This document shows, in pieces, positions 11,111 through 22,379 of a stretch of DNA of 64,000 bases. Where the stretch lies: contig CM060922.1 in assembly GCA_030737875.1 (NCBI GenBank), positions 754,737,603 through 754,801,602 of the forward strand. The letters are read 5' to 3'. This DNA comes from Allium sativum. Lineage: Eukaryota; Streptophyta; Magnoliopsida; Asparagales; Amaryllidaceae. Position 1 is the stretch's first letter; every line of letters starts with the position of its first letter. Made by a program: the position numbers and the translations under genes. The notes below the pieces were generated by a model. It saw only the letters and a program-made list of their open reading frames with translations. It was not told the origin of the DNA and searched no databases.

Positions 11111-12893
11111 TGTGACGGTCCGCCCCGAACCAGCCGACATTTCCTTCGAAATGCGTTGTACCGATGTCCAACTAGCACGGGACAATAGTCGAAAGAAAAG
11201 AAAAGAAAGGAATTTGAAACTATGAACTAACAAGGAACCTGTAGTATATCTCACGGCGCATGGAATAAAATATAATAACAACATAACTTTGACATAAAAC
11301 ATGCAAGACAGTGCATAAGCTGAAAACTAAATCGTCATAGCAGCGGAATCCATAATACAACTTATGATCCAACATCGTTATTACAACTTCAAATTACTGT
11401 CTCTAAAGCAAAAGAAAGAAAATGTATACTACTAATGCACAAGCAGTGACCAGCTACAACACAGGAAGTATATATGTATATCATACTTGGAAGCCTCCTG
11501 CTCATCTCTGGACAGCTACTCGCGCATTACCACCTAACCTGTCTCTAGTCTGCTCGTTTAGGAGCACCCAGAGTAATAAGAAGAGACATAAAAATCTGGG
11601 TCAGACAAAAGTCTGGTATGAGCGATAAGCAACAAAACAAAACAATAACAGGTATAATCCAATCATACCAGAACCTGGACCTACAACCAAAGAGTTAGCA
11701 CAACAAGATGTACAGTACTCTAAGGTAATACTAACATAAAGTGTAAAAGTAACATGGAGGTGTGCATGTCATGGTGATAGCAAACATCAAACATAGCAAT
11801 CATCCTCACATCTCTAACTCAGTGCGTAAAGCATACGATATCCACCACCCGATCAACCAATCCTTTGCTACGATCACTTTGCTGCATGGAGTCACAATGA
11901 CTCCATTGCACTGATCCATAGCCACTAATCCATCTCTCAGTGGTGAAATAAAGTTATGGATATCGATAACCCCTTTGCACACGTCCCGTAGCAAAGTCCA
12001 ACTGTAATAACCCGGAAATCTGAGCTAATTTAAAATTTTATTTTGGCAATTTTAGTGAATTTTGAATATTTAAAATGAATTATTTTAAATAATAACGACG
12101 AGAAATTTATTTTGAATTGAATTAGAACGTATATATTTATATAGCTCGTCGTTAGAATATAAATATTTTATTTTAATTATAAAAGGAATTGAAAATGGCG
12201 CGGTAGTTCGAAAATTCGATTTCAAAGTTCAAATGAATGTACAGGATTCAAAATAAGCCGGATTTTAGTGAAATCAAAAATATTAGAATCTAATTGAGAA
12301 TATCTTTCCAACGAATCAGAAAAATTGAAATTTCATAGCGGGAATAAAAAGTTATGCCCAGTTGAAAATTCAGAATAGTCGCCATGAAATTCTGGCCCTT
12401 AAAAATGGAAATTTTGCAAACGACCTTCGTTTTCGACGAAACCACTTTTGTTGGATCCGGGATATCAAGTTATTGCTAGGTTTCAAAATTAGTAATTTTC
12501 TGAATCAATATGTGAGTGTGGCAAAGGAAAACGCATTTGACCAGTTTCGGTTAATTTTAATCGACTGGAAAATGCCCATTTTTCAAATGGTCTCAGAATT
12601 CGATGAAATTAGATTTGTTAGGACCGTATCGTCAATACGAAGCTAGAAAATATTTTTCGGGAATTTTTAGAGTCCGTGTGTGGCCCCGGTAAATTGAAAT
12701 GTGCGTTCAAATTAAATATATTGATTTGAACGGAAACTGATCGTAATAGCTGAATTGGCCTACGATACATATCCCATTGTATTCGGAATGGGGGTATTAC
12801 GCTAGGAACGACAGTCGGTGGGTTTGATTTGGGGTTAAAATGGAAACATAACTTTATGGAGTTCAAAATTTAAAATAATTAATAATTAAAATT

Positions 12894-12902
12894 TATATAA
12901 AA
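12894..12902 (+). promoter_or_regulatory. TATA box of the giant solo LTR
   Basis: TATATAAAA lies in an AT-rich block and is followed ~25-35 bp later by a pyrimidine-rich sequence (ctctgttctcttcctc), a normal plant transcription-start context. It would place the U3/R border near 12925. Confidence 0.5.
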
Positions 12903-14479
12903 CACCCCCCTCTGTTCTCTTCCTCATACAGCTCAGATCGAACAATTAAAATAAAAAAAATAAAAAAAGCCAAAAACTCTCGCGTTGACCCGTCGTTCCC
13001 CCGTCCTCCACCGCGCTAGCCGACCGCCGCCCTCCCCAGTACAGCCACCATCGCCTGTCCCCCTTCCTCCGTTTGAAGACCGCCGGAACCCAAACCCTGA
13101 ACCCCCAAATCGATAGCCACCGTCTGCAACCCCCCCCCCCCCCCCGAAACCCGCGCCACTCCTCACCGACGCCCCACAGACCCTCCGCCGATGGTTAGAG
13201 GCGTCGCCACCCTTGCTCCGCCTCCGGCGAGCTCCAACCTCCTCCGAACAGTAAATGGTGACTTTTTACTTGTTTATTTAGTCTAAATAAATTTTTGTGA
13301 TTAAATAAAATCAGTTTATTATATATAAAGTAATATATAAAGTTTAGATTTATAAATATATAAAGTTTATATTTTTATTCATAGAAAGTTTATATTTTTA
13401 TTCGTATGAAGTTCATATTTTTATTCGCATAAAGTTTAGATCCGAATTTTAATTAGATAACAGTGTAATAAAAATATGATTTTTATTTATGTAGAGAAAT
13501 AAAAATATAATTTTTATTATGTAGAAGATATAAAAAATATGATTTTTATATAGTATAGATCATAAAATTTTGATTTTTATATATTAGAGATTGGTATCTG
13601 TTAAACATATAAATAAAAATCATTCCTTTTCATTGTTAAAAATACAAACTTTTGATATTTCCTATCATATAAAAATTAGATTTTTATATATATGAAGTGA
13701 AGAAAAAATTTGATTTTTGTATATGTGAAGTAGCGATAAAAATTCGATTTTTATATTTAAAGTAACGACATAAAAATGTGATTTTTACTATGAACAGCGT
13801 GAAAAAGGATTGCGTTGATATGATGGGAAAATTCAAACGGTTCAGAAATTCAGAAATGAAATGGCGGAGTGGAACCCAAAGGTGAGAACTCCTCACTTTT
13901 ATTTTGGATTTCTAGTTTGAAATATATACTAGGATGCAGACGGTGCTTAGCAGCACCCGACACCCGTCGTCCACAGACCATGGATGACTTGTTTGTTTGA
14001 TTTCTGTGTTGTGAAATTTGATTGTGTGATGTGGAATGAAATAAAATATTTTATCATTATAAATATTTTATAGTTAAAAATATAATTTTTAACGTGTATA
14101 TAAAATAAATATGAATAAACAAATCAGATTGTTTGTTTATGTACACCCATTTAAAGGATATTGATTGGGACGATAAATTTTACACATCACCCAACTGCAC
14201 AAATAAAAATCTGTGTTTGTTGATTTGAAACCCCACACGGGTATTGGGATGATATTTGACGCACATTAATCCTGATTGTTTAGTTGTATGTCAATCGATG
14301 GGTTGACAGACTGTGTAAGCGCTAATTATTTATATTTAATGCTTATTCAGTTGTGTGGTGCACTTTGGATGATGGTTGATTATTTATCATTGCTATTATA
14401 TACATGTGTTGTATAGAATCCATATAAATAACATTATATGGTAATTGAGTGGGTCTCATTCCAATTTAGAAAATAAATA

Positions 14480-14850
14480 AATATTCATGTGTTGAATAAA
14501 ATAAATTCATGTGTTGAATAATAGAAAATTCGTGTGTTGAATAGAATAAATTCATGTGTTGAATAGAATAAATTCATGTGTTGAATAAAATATATATTCA
14601 TGTGTTGAATAGAATAAATTCATGTGTTGAATAAAATATATATTCATGTGTTGAATAAAAGAAAATTCATGTGTTGAATAAATATATATTCATGTATTGA
14701 ATAATAGAAAATTCATGTGTTGAATAGAATAAATTCATGTGTTGAATAGAATAAATTCATGTGTTGAATAAAATATATATTCATGCGTTGAATAAAAGAA
14801 AATTCATGTGTTGAAGAAAATATTCATTTGTTGAATAGAATAACGAAGTT
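14480..14850 (+). repeat. AT-rich minisatellite (ttcatgtgttgaata units)
   Basis: About 16 units of 22-30 bp are built on ttcatgtgttgaat with variable tails (agaataaa, aaaatatata, aatagaaaa). Two tail types alternate, suggesting duplication of multi-unit blocks. It lies within the giant LTR and has no counterpart in the related element at 30535-38030. Confidence 0.85.
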
Positions 14851-17800
14851 ATTGAAAGATATAAAGCCGTGTTGATTAGATTTGCGCCATTTTGACAAGA
14901 ACGATATTTATGTCGATTATATTCGTTTTTATAATGATTATAGAAAAGGAAGTGATTTCAAAATATAACGTTTTGAAAATATTATCATTTATATATTTAT
15001 CGATGATATGGAATATTCAATTTTGATTAGAAATTGAATATGAAGTTGAAATCGTTTTGAAAACGAATTTATAACGATTTTTAAAATATGTTTTAAAGGA
15101 AATCGAGGAAATATATATAATATATGTTATATATAATATAATGGCCTGAATAGAACGCGCCGCGCCGCAGCAGTTCGCGAATTTCGACCATTGACTTCGA
15201 ATGGATATTACGGGAGATCCGACCGTCGGATTCTACTAAAACCGGAACCGTTGGGTTCGTATCGAAAAGAGCTTTCTAACGAATATTAGAGATTTAAAAT
15301 CTAACAGTTGGATTTGGAATTATGTCCAAATCAAATTTGGAAAAGGTCGATGTAAGTGCAGTTCGATGACCGTTTATGGAAATCGACTGTACGGGCCTTG
15401 ATAAAATTATTAAAAATAGTAATAATTTGTGTAGAATCATAAGAAATGATTTGGAAAGAATTGGGATGAAAACTCCATATTTGAAAAGATAAAAATAGAT
15501 TTTTATCGAAATAAACTAGTTTTGAACTAGAATTAAAATCCATTTATTTTTGAAATAAATAAATTGGATTTGAAAGGGTTTTAAAAGTAACCAGAAATTC
15601 TAATAATTGAATTGGAATGGATTTGAATCGAAATTGTCTTTGGAATATTTCGATGTTGGATTTCGTAATTATACAGATATTGTTATGGAAATTTGAAAGA
15701 TATATTGATATCGTTATTTCCAATACGATATTTGTTGGTCGTAGAATTTTGATATTGAATATAAGCCGATATATTTTCTATTCAAAGCCTTGTATTTAAT
15801 ATCAAATGGGTTTTGGGTTGTCGTGAATGGTATCTTTAATAATACTGTTCTTAGACCCAACGGAGTTAAGAAAATCAGAAACTAACTGGAGATTAGTTAA
15901 GTTGAACGGTTTCTCGGGTATTAATCTGATGTTGGTTTCGGCCTTCGGGGTTAATATTTAGGGAATTGTTCACTTGCTAATTTACGGTTAAAGGCTGATG
16001 AAATGGAATGTGATTTCGGGTTTATCGTGAACCGTGTTTTAAATAACATTGGTTCTTTTACCCAGTTAAAGACAGGATATGATTTCCCAAGTTAAACAAT
16101 CATTAATATTGATTTTTGGGAAGATTAAAACCAAGTGGAGTTTTAATGAATCTTTAATTAGATTGAAATGATCGAGAATGGAGTATCACCAGTTTTGCTC
16201 CAGGAGATAGTTAAATCTTTAATTAGATTTGAACGTGAAATGGTAATTGAATTTACCGATAACACCGTGGTGTTAGATATGAAGTATTACCAGTTTTACT
16301 TCATGGGATAAATAGGTTGGGATTGGGAAATTTAATAAATGATTACTTCGGTAAGGATCGCTAATCCCAACTAGTTTGGATAAACCTTAATTTGGTTTGA
16401 TATCCAAAGGAAGATTAAAGTATAAATTTAAAAGAATTTATCTTTGATAGAATTAATGGGAACCTTTCCCTAAGAATGTGAAATTTAGCAACTAACTGAA
16501 GATTAGTTAAGATGAATGGTTTCATGGGTATTGATCTGATGTTGGTTTCGGCCTTCAGGGTTAATATTTGGGGAATTGTTCTCTTACTAATTTACGGTTA
16601 GTGACTGATGAATTAGAATGAGGCGTATGTTGTGTTATGGTAACACTTGTTTATTATACACGCGAGTTATTCAGAAAGACCGAGTTTATCCCATTCTGAA
16701 TAGCTGATTCGACGATGTGTCGAGGATGAAGACGGTGGTCGAAGACCGGAGGTCTTCACGTCGTTTGGGTGATTACTGATGATCTTGATTGGGCTGTACA
16801 CCCAAGAGGAGGGAATCAGTTGGTGATCGTCCAGACGTACTTGGAGATCGATGGATATGCGAGGTATAAGGTGCCTCCAGTTTCGTTCAGACCCAGAACG
16901 GACTTGTAAATGGACCGTGTGTCTGACATTGGATATCATTCTGTGTGATTGATGGATATCGGTTGCATGGAGTGGTTTGCCTGTGTGACATGCTAAGATG
17001 CAAATGATCAAGGCTTCTGTTGAAAAGCAGAGTCTTGTGGTTGATGATCAAAGCATGGCCTATGTGGCATAGCTTTGTGTAGCGTTGATTCGCGAGCCTC
17101 ACACCCCGGTTGTGAACCAGAAACGGGAGAGGACCTCACGGAGGGCATGCGTTTGCTTCTAGCTAGGGTGGTGTCAGTGACCTACCAGCCCCGACATTTA
17201 TATTATTTTCACCTGTGTGGTTGTTGCTGTTGCAAGGCGCCTCGGATATATCGGTGACTGTGTGGAGCTGATGGAGTCATTTGGCTCATTTACGCCCAAA
17301 GGGCGGGGAAACGCAGTGTTCAGGCATTTCAATCCACATCGGTGGACCGGCCCTGACGATCCAAGGGTCACTCGAGCTCTGATCCTGAGACATGGGCTAG
17401 ATTGTCTCGAATGTGTAGAGGACTATCTTTTGCCTCGGTTCACAGATGGAAATCCAACTTCCAATACGTGACTTTGCGGTTTTGATTGTAGAGCCTAGTA
17501 TTGGCGACATGATATATGGTACACATGCCGTCTATGATTGATACTTATGATTGAAATTGTTTTGACACTATACACTTATAGTAATAATAAAACATGAAAT
17601 TTAGCGTATCAAGCATTCTTTGGCTATTATAAGGTAAAACCCTATCCTCCGGCTTGTGTTGCATTGTGTGATGGGACCTGGGTCTTGTAATAGCTTCATT
17701 GTTTTTTATTTAGCATTGCGCTGTTGTTTTATGCACTGGTATTCTTGGGAGGAAACCCGTTCCGTGTTATACGGCGTGGTCCCTTGATTTACCTAACTTT

Positions 17801-18559
17801 AAAATAAAGATTAATAACTGTTTTAGTTCTTACACCAGTCACATGACTGACCTGGAGTTTATTGTTTTAACCTAAACTTTGGGTGCCCTTATTTTCGACA
17901 CGGGCAGCTAGTAGTTTTGGTTTTGCAAATTTATATTCACAGAATCCTGATTTACAGCTGGAATGATATCCGGAAAGCTCTGTATCCGTATATCTCCTTC
18001 AGTTGTGTATTGTATTATTTTTCCGCTGCAGTAATGTAATTAAATCTCTGATATTTTCTGTGTAATATTTATTCATACTCTGTATATTCTTGTATTCTGA
18101 TGGAATTGTTGTAATATACAATGAAATGTTCTTCTGTTTGCGTTCCGATGTGGCTTGTCCTCAAAGTATCCGCTCTTTCCTTACCGGGGAAGTTACGGGT
18201 CACTACACCAACTCATGAAGTTAACTCGTTGGTCCCCTTTGGGATCCTGAGTAATAACCTCTCATTTGAACTACCTTTACATCTTGGGTTTTGGTCATCA
18301 TCCACGTTCGTCCTTCAGTTCAGTTCGTGATCCTCTATATCGACTCGTGGTGCTTCGAAGCTCTGGTTCGTGATCAGCTTCCTCGGCTCGTGGTTCGCCC
18401 CAAGTACAGCTCGTGGTTCCTCCTTTCGCTCGTGACTCATGACACTAAGGCTCAGTTTGTGGTCTGCTCCAGTTCGTGACACGTGGTCGGATCGTGGACC
18501 ACCTTCGGGTCGTGGGACCCACTCATAATCCCTATCTTGGTCGTGGTCTTCTGGCTTGC

Positions 18560-18880
18560 CATCCTAGGGGTCGCCCTCTCAGGGTTCGCCCTATTCCTCA
18601 CGGTCAGGGTGTGAGGGTTCGCTATCTTCCTCACGGTCGGGGTGTGAAGGTTCGCCATCTTCCTCACGATCGCGGTGTGAGGGTGCTTCACGATTCTAGG
18701 GGTTGGGTTGTGAGGGTGCTTCACGATCCTAGGGGTCGTAGTGTGAGGGTGTTGCACGATCCTAGGGGTCGTGGTGTGAGGGTGCTGCACGATCCTAGGG
18801 GTCGGTTCGTGAGGGTGATACACGATCCTAGGGGTCGTGGTGTAAGGGTCATGCACGATCCTAGGGGTCGGGTCGTGAGG
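18560..18880. repeat. 33-bp minisatellite in 3' LTR of Tekay copy B (open on both strands)
   Basis: About nine units carry the core cacgatcctaggggtcg. The unit length is a multiple of three, and both strands stay open through the array. On the minus strand (frame 18452-19018) it reads as TPRIVQHPH-like peptides, then TVRKMANPH-like ones. On the plus strand (18476-18922) it reads as RGRxVRVLHDP-like peptides. The matching array in the 5' LTR has about ten units. I do not call either frame a gene; codon preference and expression are unknown. Confidence 0.85.
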
Positions 18881-19912
18881 GACAGGTGCTTCACGAACGG
18901 GACTCTGCATTATTTCCTGTAACTTTTCCAGCGAGCTGTTTACGCCATACGACGACGTTTTCGACCAATCTAACTTTCCTACGCAATCACAAATCATTCC
19001 AAACAGTAATAGCAACATATATAATCAACCATAAACACCAAAACAACAATTTAACATGCAAATATGGATCAAACATACCCAAAACTATGATTTTCCTCTT
19101 AATCATGATTTAACCTTACGATTAGCAAAACATGTCCAAATTAACCCAAATTTCTAACAGAGGCATAAAATAATATTTAAGAATTTCTAAACATTTTTCC
19201 AGAATTTTAACGTGCATAATTTCGTTAATTAATACTAATCACCCCTAATTAGTGAAAAATAATGTAAATCACTCACCTTAGCCAAAAATTAATATTAGAT
19301 TTGAAAATATCTATGATTTGGGTCAGATCTCTATGCAACACGGCAGCTCCAACTCTAATTTGATCCTATTTTAACTTGATTTTATGTTGATTAGCTTAAT
19401 CCTTGATTAGAAGGTGATCAGAGGTGTTTTTAGAAGGTAGAAGCCATTACTAGGGTTGAAGGAATGAAAGTGGCGGCTGCAAAAATGACAAAGAAGGGTT
19501 TCTCTAGTCCCTCCCAGTCCTTAAATACCCCTAATCCCGAAATCCCCTAATGGGCCTAGCTGCTAATCAACCTATTTGGCCCGGTTAAGCTGTTTTTCAC
19601 CTTCTAAACCTTAATTCGGCCATATCTCCCAAACGGTAAGTCCTTTTGATTAATGTGGACACTCTACGGAAAGGCAAACCATCATCCGGATCTAATGGAA
19701 GTGGTTTTAGATCAAAACTCCTTACCAATCAAAAGTTATAGGCGAAACAAGATTCACCAGGAGCAAAATGGTCATTTAAAAATTGAAAAAAATCGTGAAT
19801 ATGGGAAATGACCAAAATAGTCATTCCCCAAAGTTACACGACCATACTACTTCGTTTGAAAATGAAATAAATATTCTACGATCCTCCGATGCATAGAATA
19901 CGGGTCGTTACA

Positions 19913-19925
19913 TTCTCCTCCCTTT
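19913..19925 (-). other. Polypurine tract of Tekay copy B
   Basis: Read on the minus strand, aaagggaggagaa directly abuts the TGTAACGACCCG start of the 3' LTR, which is the expected plus-strand priming site. Confidence 0.65.
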
Positions 19926-20089
19926 AAGAAATTTTGCCCCCGAAATTCCTTAACCAAAACATACAAAGGATCCCGCATGCCTATCAATCATTTGCAACAA
20001 TAAAACATACATAACAATACAACAAGCCTATCCTAGCATGCGATTTACTAACAAGGGAGTAACTATTGCTATTAAAATCTTACCAGGCA

Positions 20090-20990
20090 AAGAGTTCTGG
20101 ATACAGCTTCCTTATGTTCTCCGATGTTCCCCAAGTACATTATTTCTCATTCTCACCCCCACTGGACTTTGACTAGTTTCATCGTCTTCCTCCGAAGCTG
20201 CTTCGTATCGTACTCAATAATACGCATTGGTCAACGGTTCCCAACCACCTCGGGTCCTACCTCGATATCATCTAACTGGTTTGGTGAAATAGTCACATTA
20301 GGGTCGTGCACAAACTTCCTTAACTGGAAAACATGAAATACGTTGTGAACTCTAGCCATCTTGTCAGGCAACTCAACTTTATATGCCAAATTCCCAACTT
20401 GTTCGAGAACTGGGAATGGACCAACAAATCTTGGTGCTAACTTGCCTTTCCTACCAAATCGAATTATGCTCTTTAATGGAGAAATCTTGAAAATTACCAA
20501 GTCAACAACGGAGAATTTCAATTCTCTTCGTCTCCTATCAGCATAACTCTTCTGTCTATCTTGAGCGACCTTCATTCGTTGTCGAATAACATTGATCTTG
20601 TCGGAAGTTTCTCTAATTACTTATGGTCCAAGCACATATTTCTCACCGGCCTCTAACCAACATGACGGTGAGTTGCACGGTCTTCCGTACGAAGCTTCAA
20701 ATGGAGCCATACCAATACTAAATTGATAACTGTTATCATATGCAAGCTCAACTAGATGCAAATGGTCATCTCATGACCCACCAAAATCTAATATACAAGC
20801 CCTCAAGAGATCCTCTAATACACGATTCACCCAAATACTATCATGATCCAATCTAGTCCTTGGTAAACCGTCAATGAATTCCATTGAGACTTGTTTCCAT
20901 TTCCATTCGAGAATTTCCAACGGTTGTAACAACCACTAGGCTCCTTTTGCTCAGTTTTAACTAACTGGCAATTCATGTACTTCATCTCTC
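20090..20990 (-). pseudogene. Gypsy integrase C-terminal region and chromodomain remnant
   Basis: Minus strand, in order: the integrase entry region (PSGCYNRWKFSNGNG-like, ~20990-20880), a DRLDHDSIWV-like piece, then LAYDNSYQFSIGMAPFEASY and GRPCNSPSCWLEAGEKYVLGP (~20760-20620). The open frame 20575-20231 follows, with DRQKSYADRRRRELKF, APRFVGPFPVLEQVGNLAYKVELP and HNVFHVFQLRKFVHDP. The last is the GPF/Y module typical of chromoviruses. Past 20240, LRRKTMKLVKVQW resembles the start of a chromodomain before stops set in. There is an internal deletion in the catalytic core and several stops, so the enzyme is dead. The GPF/Y plus chromodomain order supports a Tekay/Del-like chromovirus. Confidence 0.75.
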
Positions 20991-20999
20991 AATCCATTA

Positions 21000-21380
21000 A
21001 CATTGGGTACAACCAGTCTCCCATTCTTTCAAAGTCATCCTTCTCTATCAAGTCCATACTTGCTCATCTCCTTGCTATCGATATCCATTTCTACCTTGGA
21101 GATGATTTCCAATAGGTTAGGATCGTTCCTCTGACTGGAACCAATCTGCTCAATCAAAGTCGGTCTGATCGTCTAATTTAGTAACATTTCTGGATCCAAT
21201 CCATACTTACGTCTGAGATCATATCCCATGATACACTCCAGTTGCTTCCATTCAAGAAACACAGCATCTAAACTGTCATGTCTCATATTCAGTGCATCAG
21301 CTATCGCACCTAGTCCGATAGCACAGGCATCTGTGTATGCCGTCATCTCTTCATTCTCTATTACCATAATCCTACAGGTT
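21000..21380 (-). pseudogene. Gypsy RNase H end and integrase linker remnant
   Basis: The minus-strand frame 21367-21173 encodes MTAYTDACAIGLGAI, an RNase H-type TDAS/GLG motif, joined by deletion to DALNMRHDSL and DLRRKYGLDPEMLL. This is the ADALSR-like linker and following text normally found between RNase H and integrase. The central RNase H part is missing. It sits upstream of the integrase remnant in correct order. Confidence 0.65.
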
Positions 21381-21473
21381 ATAGTCTACTCAAGGGAATA
21401 AAAATAGGAACAAAGATAGCAACCATAGCATCCACCAAACATGTCCTATCTATCAACTGCTAAAGACATAAAT

Positions 21474-21600
21474 ACGTCGATACCTACTTGACTGGTCCAA
21501 CCAATCCCAAGGCTAATGGAAGCCCCGCCTCCATACATACGTCGATGCCTACTTGACTGGTCCAACCAATACCAAGGCTAATGGAAGCCCCGCCTCCATA
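21474..21600. repeat. 63-bp tandem duplication in Tekay copy B interior
   Basis: Two copies of catacgtcgatgcctacttg...ccccgcctcca are nearly identical. They lie in the segment that replaces reverse transcriptase. Confidence 0.8.
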
Positions 21601-21814
21601 CGGACTACTGTACGTCCAACGTACGTTTATCCTCCAAGGATAACTAGATCACGTCCAACGGATCCAAGGTAACGGGAGTCCCCAGATACCCCTGCTTCGA
21701 GTCCGCCTAGAACACTCTAAGTATCGACGATTTCTTGGTACTCTCATCAGAAGAGCTACCCACATACTCTGACCCAGTCTCGAGTATCCATTACTGACAA
21801 ATCTCAAGTCCAAC

Positions 21815-22024
21815 ATGAGTCATCTCTCTATTCGTTGCATCTCCAAGATCAACGAACAACCATTTTTCTTTTACGAGTTCAAGTCCAACTTGAATTGTCC
21901 TAACCTTCGTTGCATCTCCACGATCAAGGAACACATCTTATCCTTTTACGAGTTCAAGTCTAACTTGAATCGTCCTAACCCTCGTTGCATCTCCACGATC
22001 AACGAGCACATATTATCCCTTTGA
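21815..22024. repeat. 78-bp tandem repeat, three units, in Tekay copy B interior
   Basis: About three copies of a 78-bp unit carry cgttgcatctccacgatcaa and tacgagttcaagtc. The unit is a multiple of three and keeps a plus-strand frame open as RCISTINEHILSFYEFKSNL-like repeats. It is not related to Gypsy pol. It lies where protease-RT coding should be, so it probably arose as filler after deletion. Confidence 0.75.
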
Positions 22025-22379
22025 AGTTCTACCATTCTTGAACCAAAGAGAACATCAACATAGGGTCCTAAACAATCCATTACCTTGCAGCTTCCTCAAG
22101 TCCCACTCGAATCATCTCCTAGCCCTAACGAATGCAACCCGGGGCAGTCCATACCATTGAACAGTCTTATCATGTCACGGCTGCACATCACTCCTCGGGT
22201 AAGCTGAGATATCATTCAATGGAAATCACAATAACTACTTATATCTCATGCAAACTATCCTAGTCGAACTCGACATTCCCCAAGCACAAGCCCCAAAGGG
22301 CTAAACCAATATCAGACAAGCACTTAAGGAACATCTCCTCCGAATTCAGACAATCTACGTGAGATGATACTAGAAAAGC

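Larger units (their letters stand above)
12003..18207 (+). mobile_element. 6.2-kb solo-LTR-like element with 5-bp target duplication
   Basis: It starts TGTAATAACCCGG and ends GGGTCACTACA, giving imperfect terminal inverted repeats (TGTAATAACCCG against TGTAGTGACCCG). It is flanked on both sides by ccaac. There is no gag or pol; short open frames at 16667-17102 and elsewhere are not recognisable proteins. A TATA box at 12894 is followed by a GC-rich pyrimidine-biased leader (12960-13250) containing a run of 16 C, then by AT-rich DNA and a minisatellite. This is best read as a very long solo LTR, of a size known for Ogre/Tat-type Gypsy elements. The right ~4.3 kb is related to the element at 30535-38030. 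Confidence 0.75.
11111..19912 (-). repeat. 3' LTR of Tekay copy B, in two pieces (11111-12002 and 18208-19912)
   Basis: In window order the LTR begins TGTGACGGTCC at 11111 and ends GTCGTTACA at 19912. The left piece matches 23861-24747 and the right piece matches 24747-26482, so the break point is one site in the LTR. Both pieces carry ccaac at the break (11998-12002 and 18208-18212), the target duplication of the inserted element. The break falls next to the cgt/gcaaagtccaact motif. Confidence 0.88.

Noticed and set aside
12933..13166. Gly-rich minus-strand frame
   Set aside because: It is the complement of the C-rich leader including C16; low complexity only.
16667..17102. Minus-strand frames of 114 and 71 codons in the giant LTR
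   Set aside because: Related text occurs in the palindromic element but with broken frames, so no selection for coding is visible.
18452..19018. 188-codon frame with TPRIVQHPH repeats as a secreted or Pro-rich protein gene
   Set aside because: It lies wholly inside an LTR, is made mostly of a 33-bp minisatellite that is open on both strands, and has no recognised family. Reported as a repeat instead.
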